DNA from: Macrocybe gigantea
Lineage: Eukaryota > Basidiomycota > Agaricomycetes > Agaricales > Callistosporiaceae
Assembly (NCBI GenBank): GCA_011319805.1
Contig: SJRY01000253.1
Span: 372,001 to 436,000 of the forward strand
DNA: 64,000 bases
Direction: 5' to 3'
Positions 12,383 through 23,578 of the stretch are shown piece after piece. Positions within the stretch are counted from its first letter, which is position 1. The number at the start of each line of letters is the position of its first letter. The notes beneath the pieces are model-generated. The model did no database searches. It saw nothing but the letters and a program-made list of their open reading frames with translations, and was not told where the DNA came from. The position numbers and the translations under genes are program-made.

Positions 12383-15089
12383 ATGGCTTCCCTGCCGCCT
12401 CCGTCGTACAGTGCCGACTCTTCGTCAACAGCCATTCCCAGTTACGAAAGCAGTTACGTACCACCTCCAGACTACGTCTTTCCTTCGACCTTCCACATCG
12501 GCTTTATGCGTACAACACCGCTCGTGAACAATGCACAGCTCAAGGGTCACCTTGTCCTTTTACGTGCATTTGCAGACTTGCGGGCAAGAGTGGACTCCCT
12601 GGCTAGCGGATCTTCAGGCCTTCACCTGCCCCAAATGCCGCAAGACAACGATCGCAAATGGGCCTGGTTTGTTGGGCTGGCCGTTGAACGGTTTGAAACA
12701 GCTGTCCTTCTATATTCTGTTAATTGAGATAGCCATCCACAGGTTCGAACGCTGGACAAAAGCCATACATTTTACAGACAGTCAGAAAAGAGCGGAAGAT
12801 ATTCTGCCACCTATCGATGTGATCATGGTACGCGATCAAATTATATTACATCAACCGACTTGGCTTGTCGCCTATCTCAATTCCATTTAGGTTTGGCATG
12901 CTTACATGCTCAATCCAGGGTGATAGGATTTCGTGCACGACGTCATGTTGCCATATTTTGTTGACCATTTTCTGCAGGTGGTATTTTGAAGATTGCGCGC
13001 GGCATCCCAGTCTCATCAATTTGAAGAGCCTGGGAGAGTATTCACCTCACTTCTCGTATGTTGGACATATACCTTTTGGATCTAGATTGTTATCTGACTG
13101 TCCTGTGTTGCCGTAGCCAAACATGGAATCGTTTGTTAGTCTGCAACCATCCAACGCCCGGATTCTGGCATGGGAGATGAGAACGTCGTCGACCTTCGAT
13201 CCTTTCGTTGATGTAGTCGGACAGAAAGAGAAAATATTGCTCTGCCCCATATGCCGAAGCATAGTCACAGCACGTGAGTTTCAATGCCCCTTCGCGGAAC
13301 CGTTGAACTTAAGATACCATGAAAGCCTTGATGACGGATGCGGGTCGTGGCTATCTTCAAGAGCATTTTGTCATTGGGTGTCCTTCCAGGACTTGTGAAT
13401 CCTCCCCGTCAATCACAAAGGAAGCCCTGGCAGTCCGGAAACTAAAGGATGATATTCTCCGGAATGACGGGTCATATATGGGGTATCTCGCGTAAGTTGG
13501 CTGATTTGCCCCTGTTGGTGAATAGATAACCTTACTGGACCTGAAGCGGTACCTTGCATTCGCCGATTTCTGGATTGGATATCAAACGCGCAAAGAGAAT
13601 TAAGGACACGATAACAGCCGCTCCCGAGTTTCGGAGAAAGGCGCAATATACCGATACAGAATGGTTGGACAAAGTCGTGCGGGACAAGAAGCTAAGGACC
13701 TTGACAGCTATGAAGGACTTACTGATCAAAACCATGAGGGCGAGGGGTGGAAAACTGTCAGTACTGATTCCGTTCCTTGAGCGAAAAGGCCAATTAAAGC
13801 GATGCGGGATACTAGAGTTGGAAGGATTATGCGTGCCTATGTGGACGAAAAGATATTTTCAGTCGATCTTGTCGGGGCAGTATGTCAGCATCATATTATT
13901 CCTTTGTCGATCTTTATATTCCAGGTCATGCGGCAAGGATCGTTCGTTAAGAAGATGCGTGATCTGCATTGGACGGATCCTGCATTCTTCGAAAGCAAGG
14001 AAGATGAGGTAGCACTCCTCCATTGCATTGCTCGGTATCATGCGTACGTTTCGACTGTAGTTCTCATAACTGTCATGGTATTTTATCAAGTCCCATTTTC
14101 AGATTTCTTGATCTCATGACTAGTTCTCCTTTTGCATTCTTCGTGCCGACTCTCGACATAGACCTAGCTTGGCACACGCATCAATTGTTGTCACTGGATT
14201 ATGGCGACAACTGTACGAAGTTGGTCGGCCGATTCATAGACCAGTGAGTTGGCTTTGCAGGAAGCCATAGTCACCCTGATTAAGCCCCTTAGTGACGACA
14301 AAGTGGAAGAAGGCAAGCTTTCATCAGCTTTCGACTTAACTTGTCGTGCTTGGCAGGTAACGAAAGGGTTTGCCTCTCGTGATTGTCTTTAATCGGGCTC
14401 TTGACGATTAGACTCGATTCAATATGCCATACACACACTGCGGTTGTCCAATACCAGGCACAACTATTGGTCAACGCCTGTCGCGGCTCGTATCCAGCAA
14501 CACCTATCGTCCTTCTTACCTTGTTCCCCCAAATCGCGACGACCTCCTTGCAGCCACTCATCCAAGTGATCACAATGCCGTTTTCGTTATGCACAAGAAC
14601 CACCAAGGCATAAGAGATCAGCAACGGCGGCGCGAGAAGTTCGCAAAACGGCAGAAAATGGAAGAAGAGCAAGCCAAGAACGGGAAACTTGACCCCAGAC
14701 GTGTGGAAAGATCGTACGGGCATGACCCGCGTTTCTTGTTCCGATCCCATTGTACTATTACTATCCGATCGTGCCAGGGTGTGCTGCAATCAGCCACAAC
14801 GTCGCTGATAACTCGGCCAGCAGTGGAGCAGGCGGTTGTGCTGCTGTGCGCAAAGTCCCCTTTTCTCTTCGTAGTTGCGAAGCGAATGAACTGAATACAG
14901 GGCGCTGGTGGTTGTGCCGTAGGATCGGCTGCAGGCTGTGGCGGTTCCGGTAGGTTATTGACTTGTACATCATGGATACATGCGTTTTATTATTTACCAG
15001 GATCGGCTTGTGGTGGTGGATGCGGAGGCGGTGGAGGAGATGGTGGTGGTGGCGGCGGTGGATGCGGAGGTGGTTGTGGAGGTGGGTGA
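12383..15089 (+). CDS. DUF1399 glycine-rich domain protein
   Basis: A start at 12383 (MASLPPPSYS) leads into conserved DUF1399 blocks: FHIGFMRTTPLVNNAQLKGH, then WAWFVGLAVERFERW, then PPIDVIMVWHAYMLNP followed by WYFEDCARHPSL after two short introns. Later exons give GRGYLQEHFVIGCPS, MRAYVDEKIFSVDLVGAV, QGSFVKKMRDLHWTDPAFF, VALLHCIARYHAFLDLM and FFVPTLDIDLAWHTHQL. The two WH(A/T) motifs are typical of the family. The last two exons make a Cys/Gly-rich tail ending in repeated GGG/CGG units at 15089. At least eight introns are needed. DUF1399 is shared with plant GRDP proteins linked to stress and development, but the biochemical role is unknown. A cytosolic location is likely, as no signal or membrane segment is visible. 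Confidence 0.82.
14936..15089 (+). repeat. Gly/Cys-rich low-complexity coding tail
   Basis: The final exon of the DUF1399 gene is a GGT/GGA/GGC-rich tract interrupted by TGT and TGC codons. It encodes about 25 residues that are nearly all glycine and cysteine. Such slippage-prone tracts vary in length between strains. The regular placing of cysteines suggests a metal-binding or cross-linking tail, but that is inference. Confidence 0.6.
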
Positions 15090-15206
15090 ATCCAAGTCTT
15101 TTGGTGTGCACTGCAGATGTATGGCACCATTTCCCGGCGAACAGTCATGTTCGAATCTACGCACATCTCTGGTATCTAACAATCTACTGTATTATTCATT
15201 CTCGAG

Positions 15207-16534
15207 TTAAAGGAGGGTACCTTCTGGGTATTCCACAGAACAATGGCTGTCTCGAAACTTGTCCAAAGTTTTTCGTATCCCGGAATTTGAGAGGTTGATT
15301 TGCCAATCGCCACAGAGAACCAGTCGTTTCAGAGACGGGAACGTGTCACCGGCGTAGATGGTAAGCTGTTCTTCTATGTGTCTGCATGACTCAGCGAGTT
15401 CCTTCATCACGAAGTTTCTCGCTGCATAGAGACGAACACATTCGATGTTGTCGTGCGTCGCTGGTATCATCGGGAAGCTTGCGAATTCGACGTAGTAATT
15501 CAGTTCTTTGAGATTGGGACAGCACTCCATCAAACTCAGGGCCTCTAGTGCTCGCAAGCTCACATCTCGGAAGAGCTCAACGACGGTTATCTGAGGGCTG
15601 AACAGGGAAGAATAGCCATCCCATATCAGGCTCGAGTCGGTGATAATGTGGGTAAGCTTGGGGAAATTCCACTGTTCAAGCTCGGCACGGATCTTTGAGC
15701 CGATGTGTTGGAGACACAATGATGTCAATGAGGAAACAGTGATGGCGGAGGCAGGCTGCACAGAAATACGATGTAGAGGGAAGCGAACGCCAATGCAAAG
15801 GTAGGCAAGATTTGGTGCGTGATGACCACAAAGCGTAGGAAGTCCAGCCCATCAGCGTTGCGCTGCCAACGCGACGCTCGTTCACCCTCCACGAATCGGT
15901 CGAACATCCAGTCAAACCGTCTGATTGAGCTCAGATTTGAGCTTTCGTAAGGTTCTGGAGTGAGATCATCATCGTTCTTGAGTAGTAGTTGGACGTTCGG
16001 GCACCATCGGAGGATCTCATCCATTGGAACATGGTCCGTCTCTGGTCGCCAAGCGGCCAGGTGGATCCTGCGCACTTTGCGGCCAATGCCACAGCCAGAA
16101 GATGCTGTTTCCGATGCTTCGAACGCCTGCAGAAGAGGTCTGATCGAGTCGCCAACTACCAACTCTTCGTAAGCGAAATCGATTGCGAGCACTCTCCACG
16201 ACTTGCAAACTTGGACGAGGCTGAACTTTGTCTTCCATACCGTTTCCAAGTCCTCGGCATGAGAAACAATAAGGCGTTGGTGAGGAGGTAGATGTTGGCG
16301 CGGGATGTTGTTGAAAGGTCGATATTTATCGACAAGTTGGTCAGACGTTGGAGAAGTGGTTGCCAGGCGAAATATATAGAGGAGTATTTCTACTGGCAAA
16401 TATAGACCGGTGGCTGGACTGCCACATGAATGTGTTCCATGGCTTTTGATAGCTGTTCCACCGCGATTTCTGTCGGCATTGAGAATGCAGGGAGTTGTTA
16501 TTCTGGTAATGAGTTGTGAAGCAACTAGTCTCAA
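15207..16534 (-). CDS. F-box protein, paralogue, with one apparent frameshift
   Basis: The 5' part encodes LPVEILLYIFRLATTSP and SLVQVCKSWRVLAIDFAYEEL, a canonical F-box. The repeat region continues with LRWCPNVQLLLKNDDD and LSSIRRFDW, colinear with the gene at 8731. The frame then shifts near 15800-15840. The expected NLAYLCIGVRF segment is present but one base out of phase with DFLRF upstream. The downstream exon (SSLTSLCL, FPKLTHIITDSS, CPNLKELNYYVEF, FPSLKRLVLCGDW) is intact to 15207. An intron of about 73 nt (GTGGTC...TGTGCAG) could bridge the break but would delete a conserved repeat. A one-base loss is more likely. The exact start is uncertain because no close in-frame Met precedes LYLPVE. 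Confidence 0.72.
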
Positions 16535-16812
16535 AGAGTCGGAGTGGTCGGGTTCCGGGCATAGAGAAAAGAACGCCGAATGATGCTGAGAGGTTGGCTA
16601 AGGAACGTGATATATTGCTCATTATGATAGATAATAGTGATAGAAGTCCGTAAAAGCGCTCGACAAAGGACAACTACTACATATATTAGGTCCATGCACA
16701 TATGCTGCTGAAAGCGATAGAAAAGAATGGTTCAAAAGGGCCGAGTCCAATGCCAGTTCGATAATGCCAATGAAGAGAGTGGAGGGAAAGTTCAAAAAAA
16801 GATATGAGTAGT
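16535..16812. other. short intergenic gap between minus-strand genes
   Basis: Promoter side of the F-box gene and 3' flank of the chitin synthase. Nothing else is visible. Confidence 0.35.
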
Positions 16813-19800
16813 CTATGATTCTGAAAGGATCGCGTCAATGGATTGATTCAAGAAGTCTTTTCTGGAGCTAAGGTCCGCCCTAGGGAATCGCGCCATCATG
16901 GCCTCACGAGCCGTCCTAAACGATGTAAAGATTACTCAGTTTATATTTTTCAAGTTCATGATAGATCGGAGTGAATTACGTACTTCTTCGTGACTGTCAT
17001 CAAATCCTGAGTACTTAGATAATTGCGTAAGGCGTTGACAAGCTCTTCGTCCGTTGGGTTTGTGCTGTTGCTTGGTCCGGCAAACGGATTGACGCTCGTC
17101 GCCATCGAGAACGTCGAGATCGGACGCTGTCCTCCGCTTAACTGCGCAAGAGACGGCGGCACACCGAGACCTCCCAGCTGAGAACCGTGCAGACTTCCTC
17201 CAGTCATGTGAAGAGCCGGTGCCATGGGGTTCATAGCCATGCCCATGGCGGGGGCATCATGCCGTACATGCTTCCCGTGTTCTGGTAACCCATCGTTGGC
17301 ATGGGCATCTGCCCTCCGTAGTCCGAGCCTGCGACGGAGCCTGGGCCGCTACCGAATGGCATGAACGGCAACTTGCGGGGCGCCTCCATATTGCGACATC
17401 GCTTGCTGCTGATGTTGCGAAACGTTGCTGTGCGACAGCTGACTGCCGCTACCGCCGAGGCGCAGGTTGGGATTAGAATTATTGTTCATCGTGAGGTTGG
17501 TATCTCGGTAGTAGTCGCCGGACTGGGAAGCTTGTTGGTAAGTATGCGGAGATTCTTCCCGAGAACGCGGCAGGCGGTTGGATGGCTTGCTGCCGTAGCC
17601 AGTCTCGTCAGAATGCCTTGAGCCTGTTTCCCATGCTTCGGCTTCGTACTCTGCGTAGAAAGTTCATTATTACAACGAGGATCAGCAACTTGAACAAGGT
17701 CCTACATACCGCTGAACTTTTGAGGGGTATCATCGACTCGTCGAACTTCTCATCTTCATTCATGATGATCTTTTTGTCCTTGCCTTCGCCCACGACCAAA
17801 CGAGTGTTACCCCAACTGAATTCATCCATGCACCAGAACGAATAAACCGGAAGGAAAAAGCTGTACACCGGATAACTGTGGGATGTAAATAAGCACGATT
17901 GTCACTGGGGCAGAATAGATCACGTACGAAAGAATGTAGACAACCATCCACCCAACAAGCATGAACTCCCGTTTGAGAATGAAGATAACAGCCTGCCTAC
18001 GGATAAGGATATGATATATATGTACGAACCGAGCAACTTGCCTGTAGGCCATAGACGACTGCAATCATGATAATGGCGATGGTCGGAAACGCCGAACTTC
18101 CAGTAGCCACGCGAATGATCAGGTATAAGAGCTGTTGAGACAAATAAAAGTCAGGAGACACCACAGTGCCGACGATCTCAAGACGCACATAAACGACAGT
18201 GGAGGGCAAAATCTGGGTGAGTTGCGTATGTCGTTCAGCTGACGAGATCGTACGAATCATGACAAAGAACTCACGATTGTACTCAATAGATCAATGAAAA
18301 CGAAGAATCGCATCGAGAAGCAGCAGAACCCTATCAACTCTGGCAACAAGACAAGCTCGCAAAGATTATGGACAGTTGAGTTGATCCATCGCCGACGCTG
18401 AGAGAACAAGATCCGCCAGGACTCGGGAGCCATGGTATGAGCAACGGCGTCAGGACAAAACTTGGTCTTGAACGTAGGGAAATGTTTCATCAGCAAAGTC
18501 GTCAAGAATCGATCTTCGCCGAGCGAGAACAGGTTCTTTTTGTGCAGCGTATCAACGTTAGGCTCTGCATACTCGTCGATGATGCGATTCGAGATGATGA
18601 TGGGTCGTCCTTTGTCAGCTGTACGGATGCGATAGAGGGAGAAACAACCGGGAAGACAAGTCACGGATCCGAACAAACTCTCAAATGCCTTGGAGAGATG
18701 GTGCGAGATATAGTATTCGTAGACTTGAATCATCGTCCACCATGATCCTTCTTCGTTTGTCAGCTTCGTCTCTCCGCAAATACCAATGATGCGGAGTCAT
18801 CAGCCGCCGACGCGACCAAGCGATTCAACGATTCCGGCGTCACGGTCTAGGTGCTAAATAAGCATTTGCATTCAAGAATCAAGAGATGAGAAATACCGTA
18901 TCGGCATCGACGGTGAAGATGTACTCGTAGAACGCAGGATCGATTCCAATGACGTTTCGCATCTGGTGGTAGATCTCCAACTCCAGTGGCGACATTGGTG
19001 CATCAAAGTGAACTCGGTTGAGATAGTGCAAGAGCAAGATCTGACTGTCTCGCTTTCCACGATTTCCGGGCTTGGATCGTTCTGTTGGCTTGCCGACTTT
19101 GACGACAACCATATACCTGGAAGAATTTGGTAAGCATGCCTCACGTGGTAGCGTCCTCAAACCTTACGGAACAACGTGGCCTTCAAACTCATAAAGACCA
19201 GAATAGACCTTGCCATAGTTCAATGCCTTTGAGCCTTCACCAACGGACTTGAACAGTAGCGGTTCCGGGTCAAGCTTGGGATCGACACCGAGAATATCCA
19301 AGACGATGCGCGGGGTCGTGCGATCGTTACCACTACCGATAATATTACCGTCGCAGATGATGAAGATCAGCTTACGCTTGTCATCATAATTCAGAGCTGC
19401 GAGAGAGTCGATCGTCCGTCGTAGAGAGTCCTCGCCTTCGGTGTAACAAGGGACCTGGCTGATGACGAATTTGTCCTGCATTTCCGGAGATCGCTTGCTT
19501 CCAAGTTGCAAAGCGGCCAAGACTAGAAGGGAATGGGTGTATTAGCAAGAAACAGATAACGGTCCTCATGATACATACATTTCAGCACCACTGAAGCCAT
19601 CAGCACACCAGAGACCGCGATGAGCATATAATTCTGAACCTGGCAACGAGGGCTCTTCCTAAAGTCCGTCCTACCGACATAAAACATGTTCTTCATACAG
19701 AAGATGTTCCTTTCGCGCGTCGCTAAGTCCATGGCATCGAAGACCTTCTGGAGAGGCTTAGTAATATCCTGCCCAGGTTGCTGCTTGAAGAGATCCGTGA

Positions 19801-22800
19801 TGCCCGAGTCCAAAAAGTCGAATCCACTGGATTGTTGACGTTTAACGAAAGAGTGTAAAAGTAATCCGTGAGGTCGAATAAGTCCCCCTCATAGACGGCC
19901 CAAACTCTACAAAGTAAATTATTAACAATATTTGAAAATGCAAGCAAGAAAAAAAGATGTACTTGGCGATGCTCGTATCGGCGGCTTGAGCGACGATGTT
20001 CTTGTGTTCCCAAACTAACGGGCCTTTGTAGAAATTCTGCATCTTGGGCAGGAATAGGTCCGTGTACCAATTTGTGTTCTTGAGCTTCGCCGAACTGGAC
20101 TGCTGCCTCCCGCTCGTGTGGACAGCCGTCGGCGCGTCGAGACTGAAGTTCTTGTATGAAAGCGCCAGCGTGTCGTCCGTCACGAGGTCCCTGCAGCCGA
20201 TGGTGAGCGGGATGGGGAAATAGTACGATAGATCATGTCCGCCGAGCGCAGAAAGCGTATCGGCTCCGTTGCTCGGCTGGCCGGAAATGTCGCTGTGGTC
20301 CCCGTGGATGAACTTGGACATGTCGTACACCTTGCCGTGCACCGAGACCCACCAATCGTTGTCTCCCGTGTGCTGCAGCACCTCGTTGTCCGACCACGCC
20401 TTGTCAAACTCGGGGCAGAGCAGGCGCCCAAAGACGATGATGTAGAAGATGACAATGCCGTTCATGAGGAGGATGAGCAAGCAAATCGTCACCTTCTCGC
20501 GCCACGCGAGCCGGATATCCGGCCGCTTCATCCGCCCAAGCACACGCAAGAAATATGACGGCGCCCACCAAGTCAAGGCCCACACAAGTCGGAGCCACCA
20601 GCGCCGCGTGCGACTGGTTGGCACCTGCTCCACTGCGTTTGGCGCCTCCTTGACGACCATGTCGGCGCTCCTGTCGGGGTTCGGTGAGTACGGCGGCGTC
20701 AGGCCGCCATCCTTCTTGTCTGCGTCCGCATCGGGGCCCCAGTCATAATTCGCAGGTACATTCGGTGAGAGCAACCCACTCGCGCCGTACCTGCCGTTAG
20801 GGTCCATGTACTGAGTGCCGTTCGTGCCTGTGCGCGCAAGGAGGAGATTGTCGGCACTCTCGTTGAAGTAACCGCTCTGTGCAGCAGGGTTCTCAGGATG
20901 CGTGTATTCCGTGCCGTCATCCGGGGCAACGCTCTCCTCCTCATCGTCTCTCCTACGCTGTCCTTCTCGACAGCTCGGAGCGTGTCTTCGACCATCTTCC
21001 ACGCACCATAGGCCAGCCAAATCCTCTTGTTGCCGGTCGCGAAATCCGTGCCTTCATTCCACCCGTTCGCCCTTGCGCACTGCATGATACGTTCTGTCTC
21101 CGAGCCCCTCATGGTCGGCACATACCGATCACAAAACTCGCCGAGCTCAAAGTCGGCGACGTACTCCACGCTTCTCCTCGACGCAAAGTCCGCCAGCAGC
21201 AGCGAGCGGATCTGGGCCTTGACACGGCGCTTGTCGAACGAATTCGGCATGCCAGAGTCGTTCGGCCGAATGCATGATAGGTTCCACAGCCGCGTACGGT
21301 CGAGACTCGCGAAGATCTCGGAGAGCGTAAAATTGAGCTGCGCAGTGAGGGTACGTCTTGTCGGGTCCAGACGAGGATGTTCCTCTTTTTCGGACGGGAG
21401 GGTATTGTTCGGCGAGAAGATGGCGTGGGCTGACGAAGCGGCCGCGAAGAGACCTGTGCCTGCACGATGATGTTCTCATCCTTATTGTGGCGCTCTGCGG
21501 CGAGGCTAGGTCCCGACAACAGCTTGGACACGAACGGGTCTGACGAGTTCCTGAGGAGGGTAACGAACGCCGAATCGAGGAGATCGCTGTCCTTCTCGAT
21601 GAAGCTGGACGCATCGTACGACACGGAGCCAGAGTAGTGATTGATGCCGAACAGATTTCGCTCTGCGGCACCAGCCTGGGAAGGACTGGCGACGAACGAG
21701 GCGTGCACACCAAACTTTGACGCGAGCTCCTGAAGCAAGTCTGCGTTCCTGTGATCACCTCCTTTACCTGATTTGTAGGTCGAGCAAGCCTTATTAATGG
21801 CGCCGAGTAGACCGCCTGGCTTCCTTTGTGCGTGCTCGCTCAGCTGTGCACCGCGGAGGAGCTCGACGCACGCTCCATTGTCCATGGTGGCGATGGCAGG
21901 GAGGGTGATACCGTCGTGAGCCATCGCGGCGTTGTACCCGACAGAATCCTCGAACGCGTTCCGTAAGACATATGAATGCAAAAGCTCATCTGAAAAATTG
22001 ATGCAGAACTCATCAAAACCGTTGTGGCCATATGCGGACACCAAGGGTGTGGTCGGCCCCAGAGAAAGCGAACCACCCGCAGGACCTCGCGTCTGGAAAC
22101 CAGGTTGATCGAGGAGGATGACCTGTGTAGACGGCGGCGGGTCTTTGGCACTCGGAGCGAGGCGATGATTGGCCGTCTCCACAACGAAGGCGAAAAGGAT
22201 GGCATAGAGGTCGCGAACGCACTGATCACGCTGGGTCGAACTCTGCTCTGCGTTCAGCAGTACGGTATATAGCTCCTTGCGGACATAGTTCGTCTTGTTC
22301 GTGAGAACTTGTGTAAGGTCATCCGGAGACACGGCGAGAAGGCGTGAGACTTGTTCTAGAACCTGCACATTGTCGATGAATGCTGAGACATCATGTGCAT
22401 CGCCGTCTCGGAACTGCAAGTTACCAAGCAGGAGGATGGCGACGAGTAGGCTAAAAATAGACGACATGTGTTTGGGTTTGAAGCCGAGAGTTCGCATGGA
22501 GGCACGCAGCTCAGACATGCCGATGGAATCGTCGCTGAATGGGCCCGACGGCAGGCGGTAGCACCCCGACGACGCAAGTAGGGCATAATCCGAAGGGTCC
22601 TCGAGGTTGAACTGATCCCGCTCTGCTGGAGTTGCTCCAGCAAGGAACTGATAAAACACATGATACGTGCGCTCCTCGTGTGTGAGGCGGTTCAAACGTG
22701 ACTTGTCGAACCCGTAGGTCAGGACCTTTGCAGCAGATATCCGCCCGCGATCGTTGAAGTGCAGCTCGAGATAGCGGCCGTGGCGAGAGGCATTGGGATT

Positions 22801-23380
22801 AATGAGGGTTTTGGCGTTTCCGAATGAATCTAGGACATTGTTGAGAGCTTTGATTTGTTCAGCGACTTTCGCCTCTTTTTTGGAATGAGTGGATAGCCTG
22901 AGCAGCTGGTTGACAAGTAGGCGAAGACTCGATGATTTTCCAGATCCTGTGATACCTCTGGAAGAAGAGCGGCAGTTAGCCTGCTTCCGCGACCCTGGGA
23001 TCACAAGTGGATCCATACCTCGCTAACACCGATTGGGATTCATTTCTCCGTCTCATAAGCAGGTATATCTTTGCGGCAAGTTCGTAGACGTGAGGCTGGA
23101 GCGGCCGCGTAGAATCGTTCATAGGCAGACTGGTATCTTTGTAGCAGCGGTCCTCATATTCCTTTGCGCTGAGGTCGTTGACGTTGGCGAGTGTTTTGTA
23201 AGGATTGACGACGACGAGGCTGGAAGTGCCGACTCTGGCGTACGGTTGGTCAGCGCGGAAGCGGGCCTGAAGGACTGCGAGTATGGCGTCGTCGGTCGGG
23301 TAGATGGTCGCGGAGCCTGACGACGAAACGAGGTCGGCGAGGTCACCGGACGCGATAGCCTGGTTCGGGATGGAGGCCAT
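16813..23380 (-). CDS. chitin synthase with N-terminal myosin motor (class V/VII type)
   Basis: Makes beta-1,4-GlcNAc chains from UDP-GlcNAc at the plasma membrane; the motor domain aids delivery to or retention at growth sites. The start at 23380 gives [13 protein letters not shown]. The motor has an atypical P-loop, GITGSGKSS, just after the first intron, and extends to about 21.1 kb ([11 protein letters not shown]). Two membrane segments near 20.5 kb flank a cytochrome-b5-like region ([21 protein letters not shown]). The catalytic part holds [31 protein letters not shown] and the QRRRW signature, then C-terminal membrane spans. The last exons carry a DEK_C-like domain ([18 protein letters not shown]), usual for this class, ending at 16813. 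Three one-base losses break the frame, near 21423, 20962 and 18794; adding one base at each restores the family sequence. All key motifs are otherwise intact. Divergent with coatomer beta'. Confidence 0.93.
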
Positions 23381-23578
23381 TGCCTGTGGTATCAGAGAGT
23401 GCAACCGCGGGGGCTGTCTCTAGTGAGGGTGAGGCGGAGGGGGAGAAAAAGAGGAATGATGAGGGTGCTGAGGAAGCGAGGAGAAACTTGGCCGCAACCG
23501 TCACGAGGCCACGTGAGAGCACGCCAAACGGGGACTTCCAGCCTCCAACGACACGTATCTCCTTACCCTCTGGCCGGC
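23381..23578. promoter_or_regulatory. compact bidirectional promoter, chitin synthase / coatomer beta'
   Basis: The start codons of the two divergent genes are only 198 bp apart, so 5' UTRs and core promoters of both must share this segment. No TATA box is evident. If the alternative chitin synthase Met at 23404 is used, the gap shrinks to 174 bp. Confidence 0.6.

Noticed and set aside
20879..21277. Long plus-strand ORFs within the chitin synthase
   Set aside because: They are antisense shadows of a GC-rich coding region and have no domain content.
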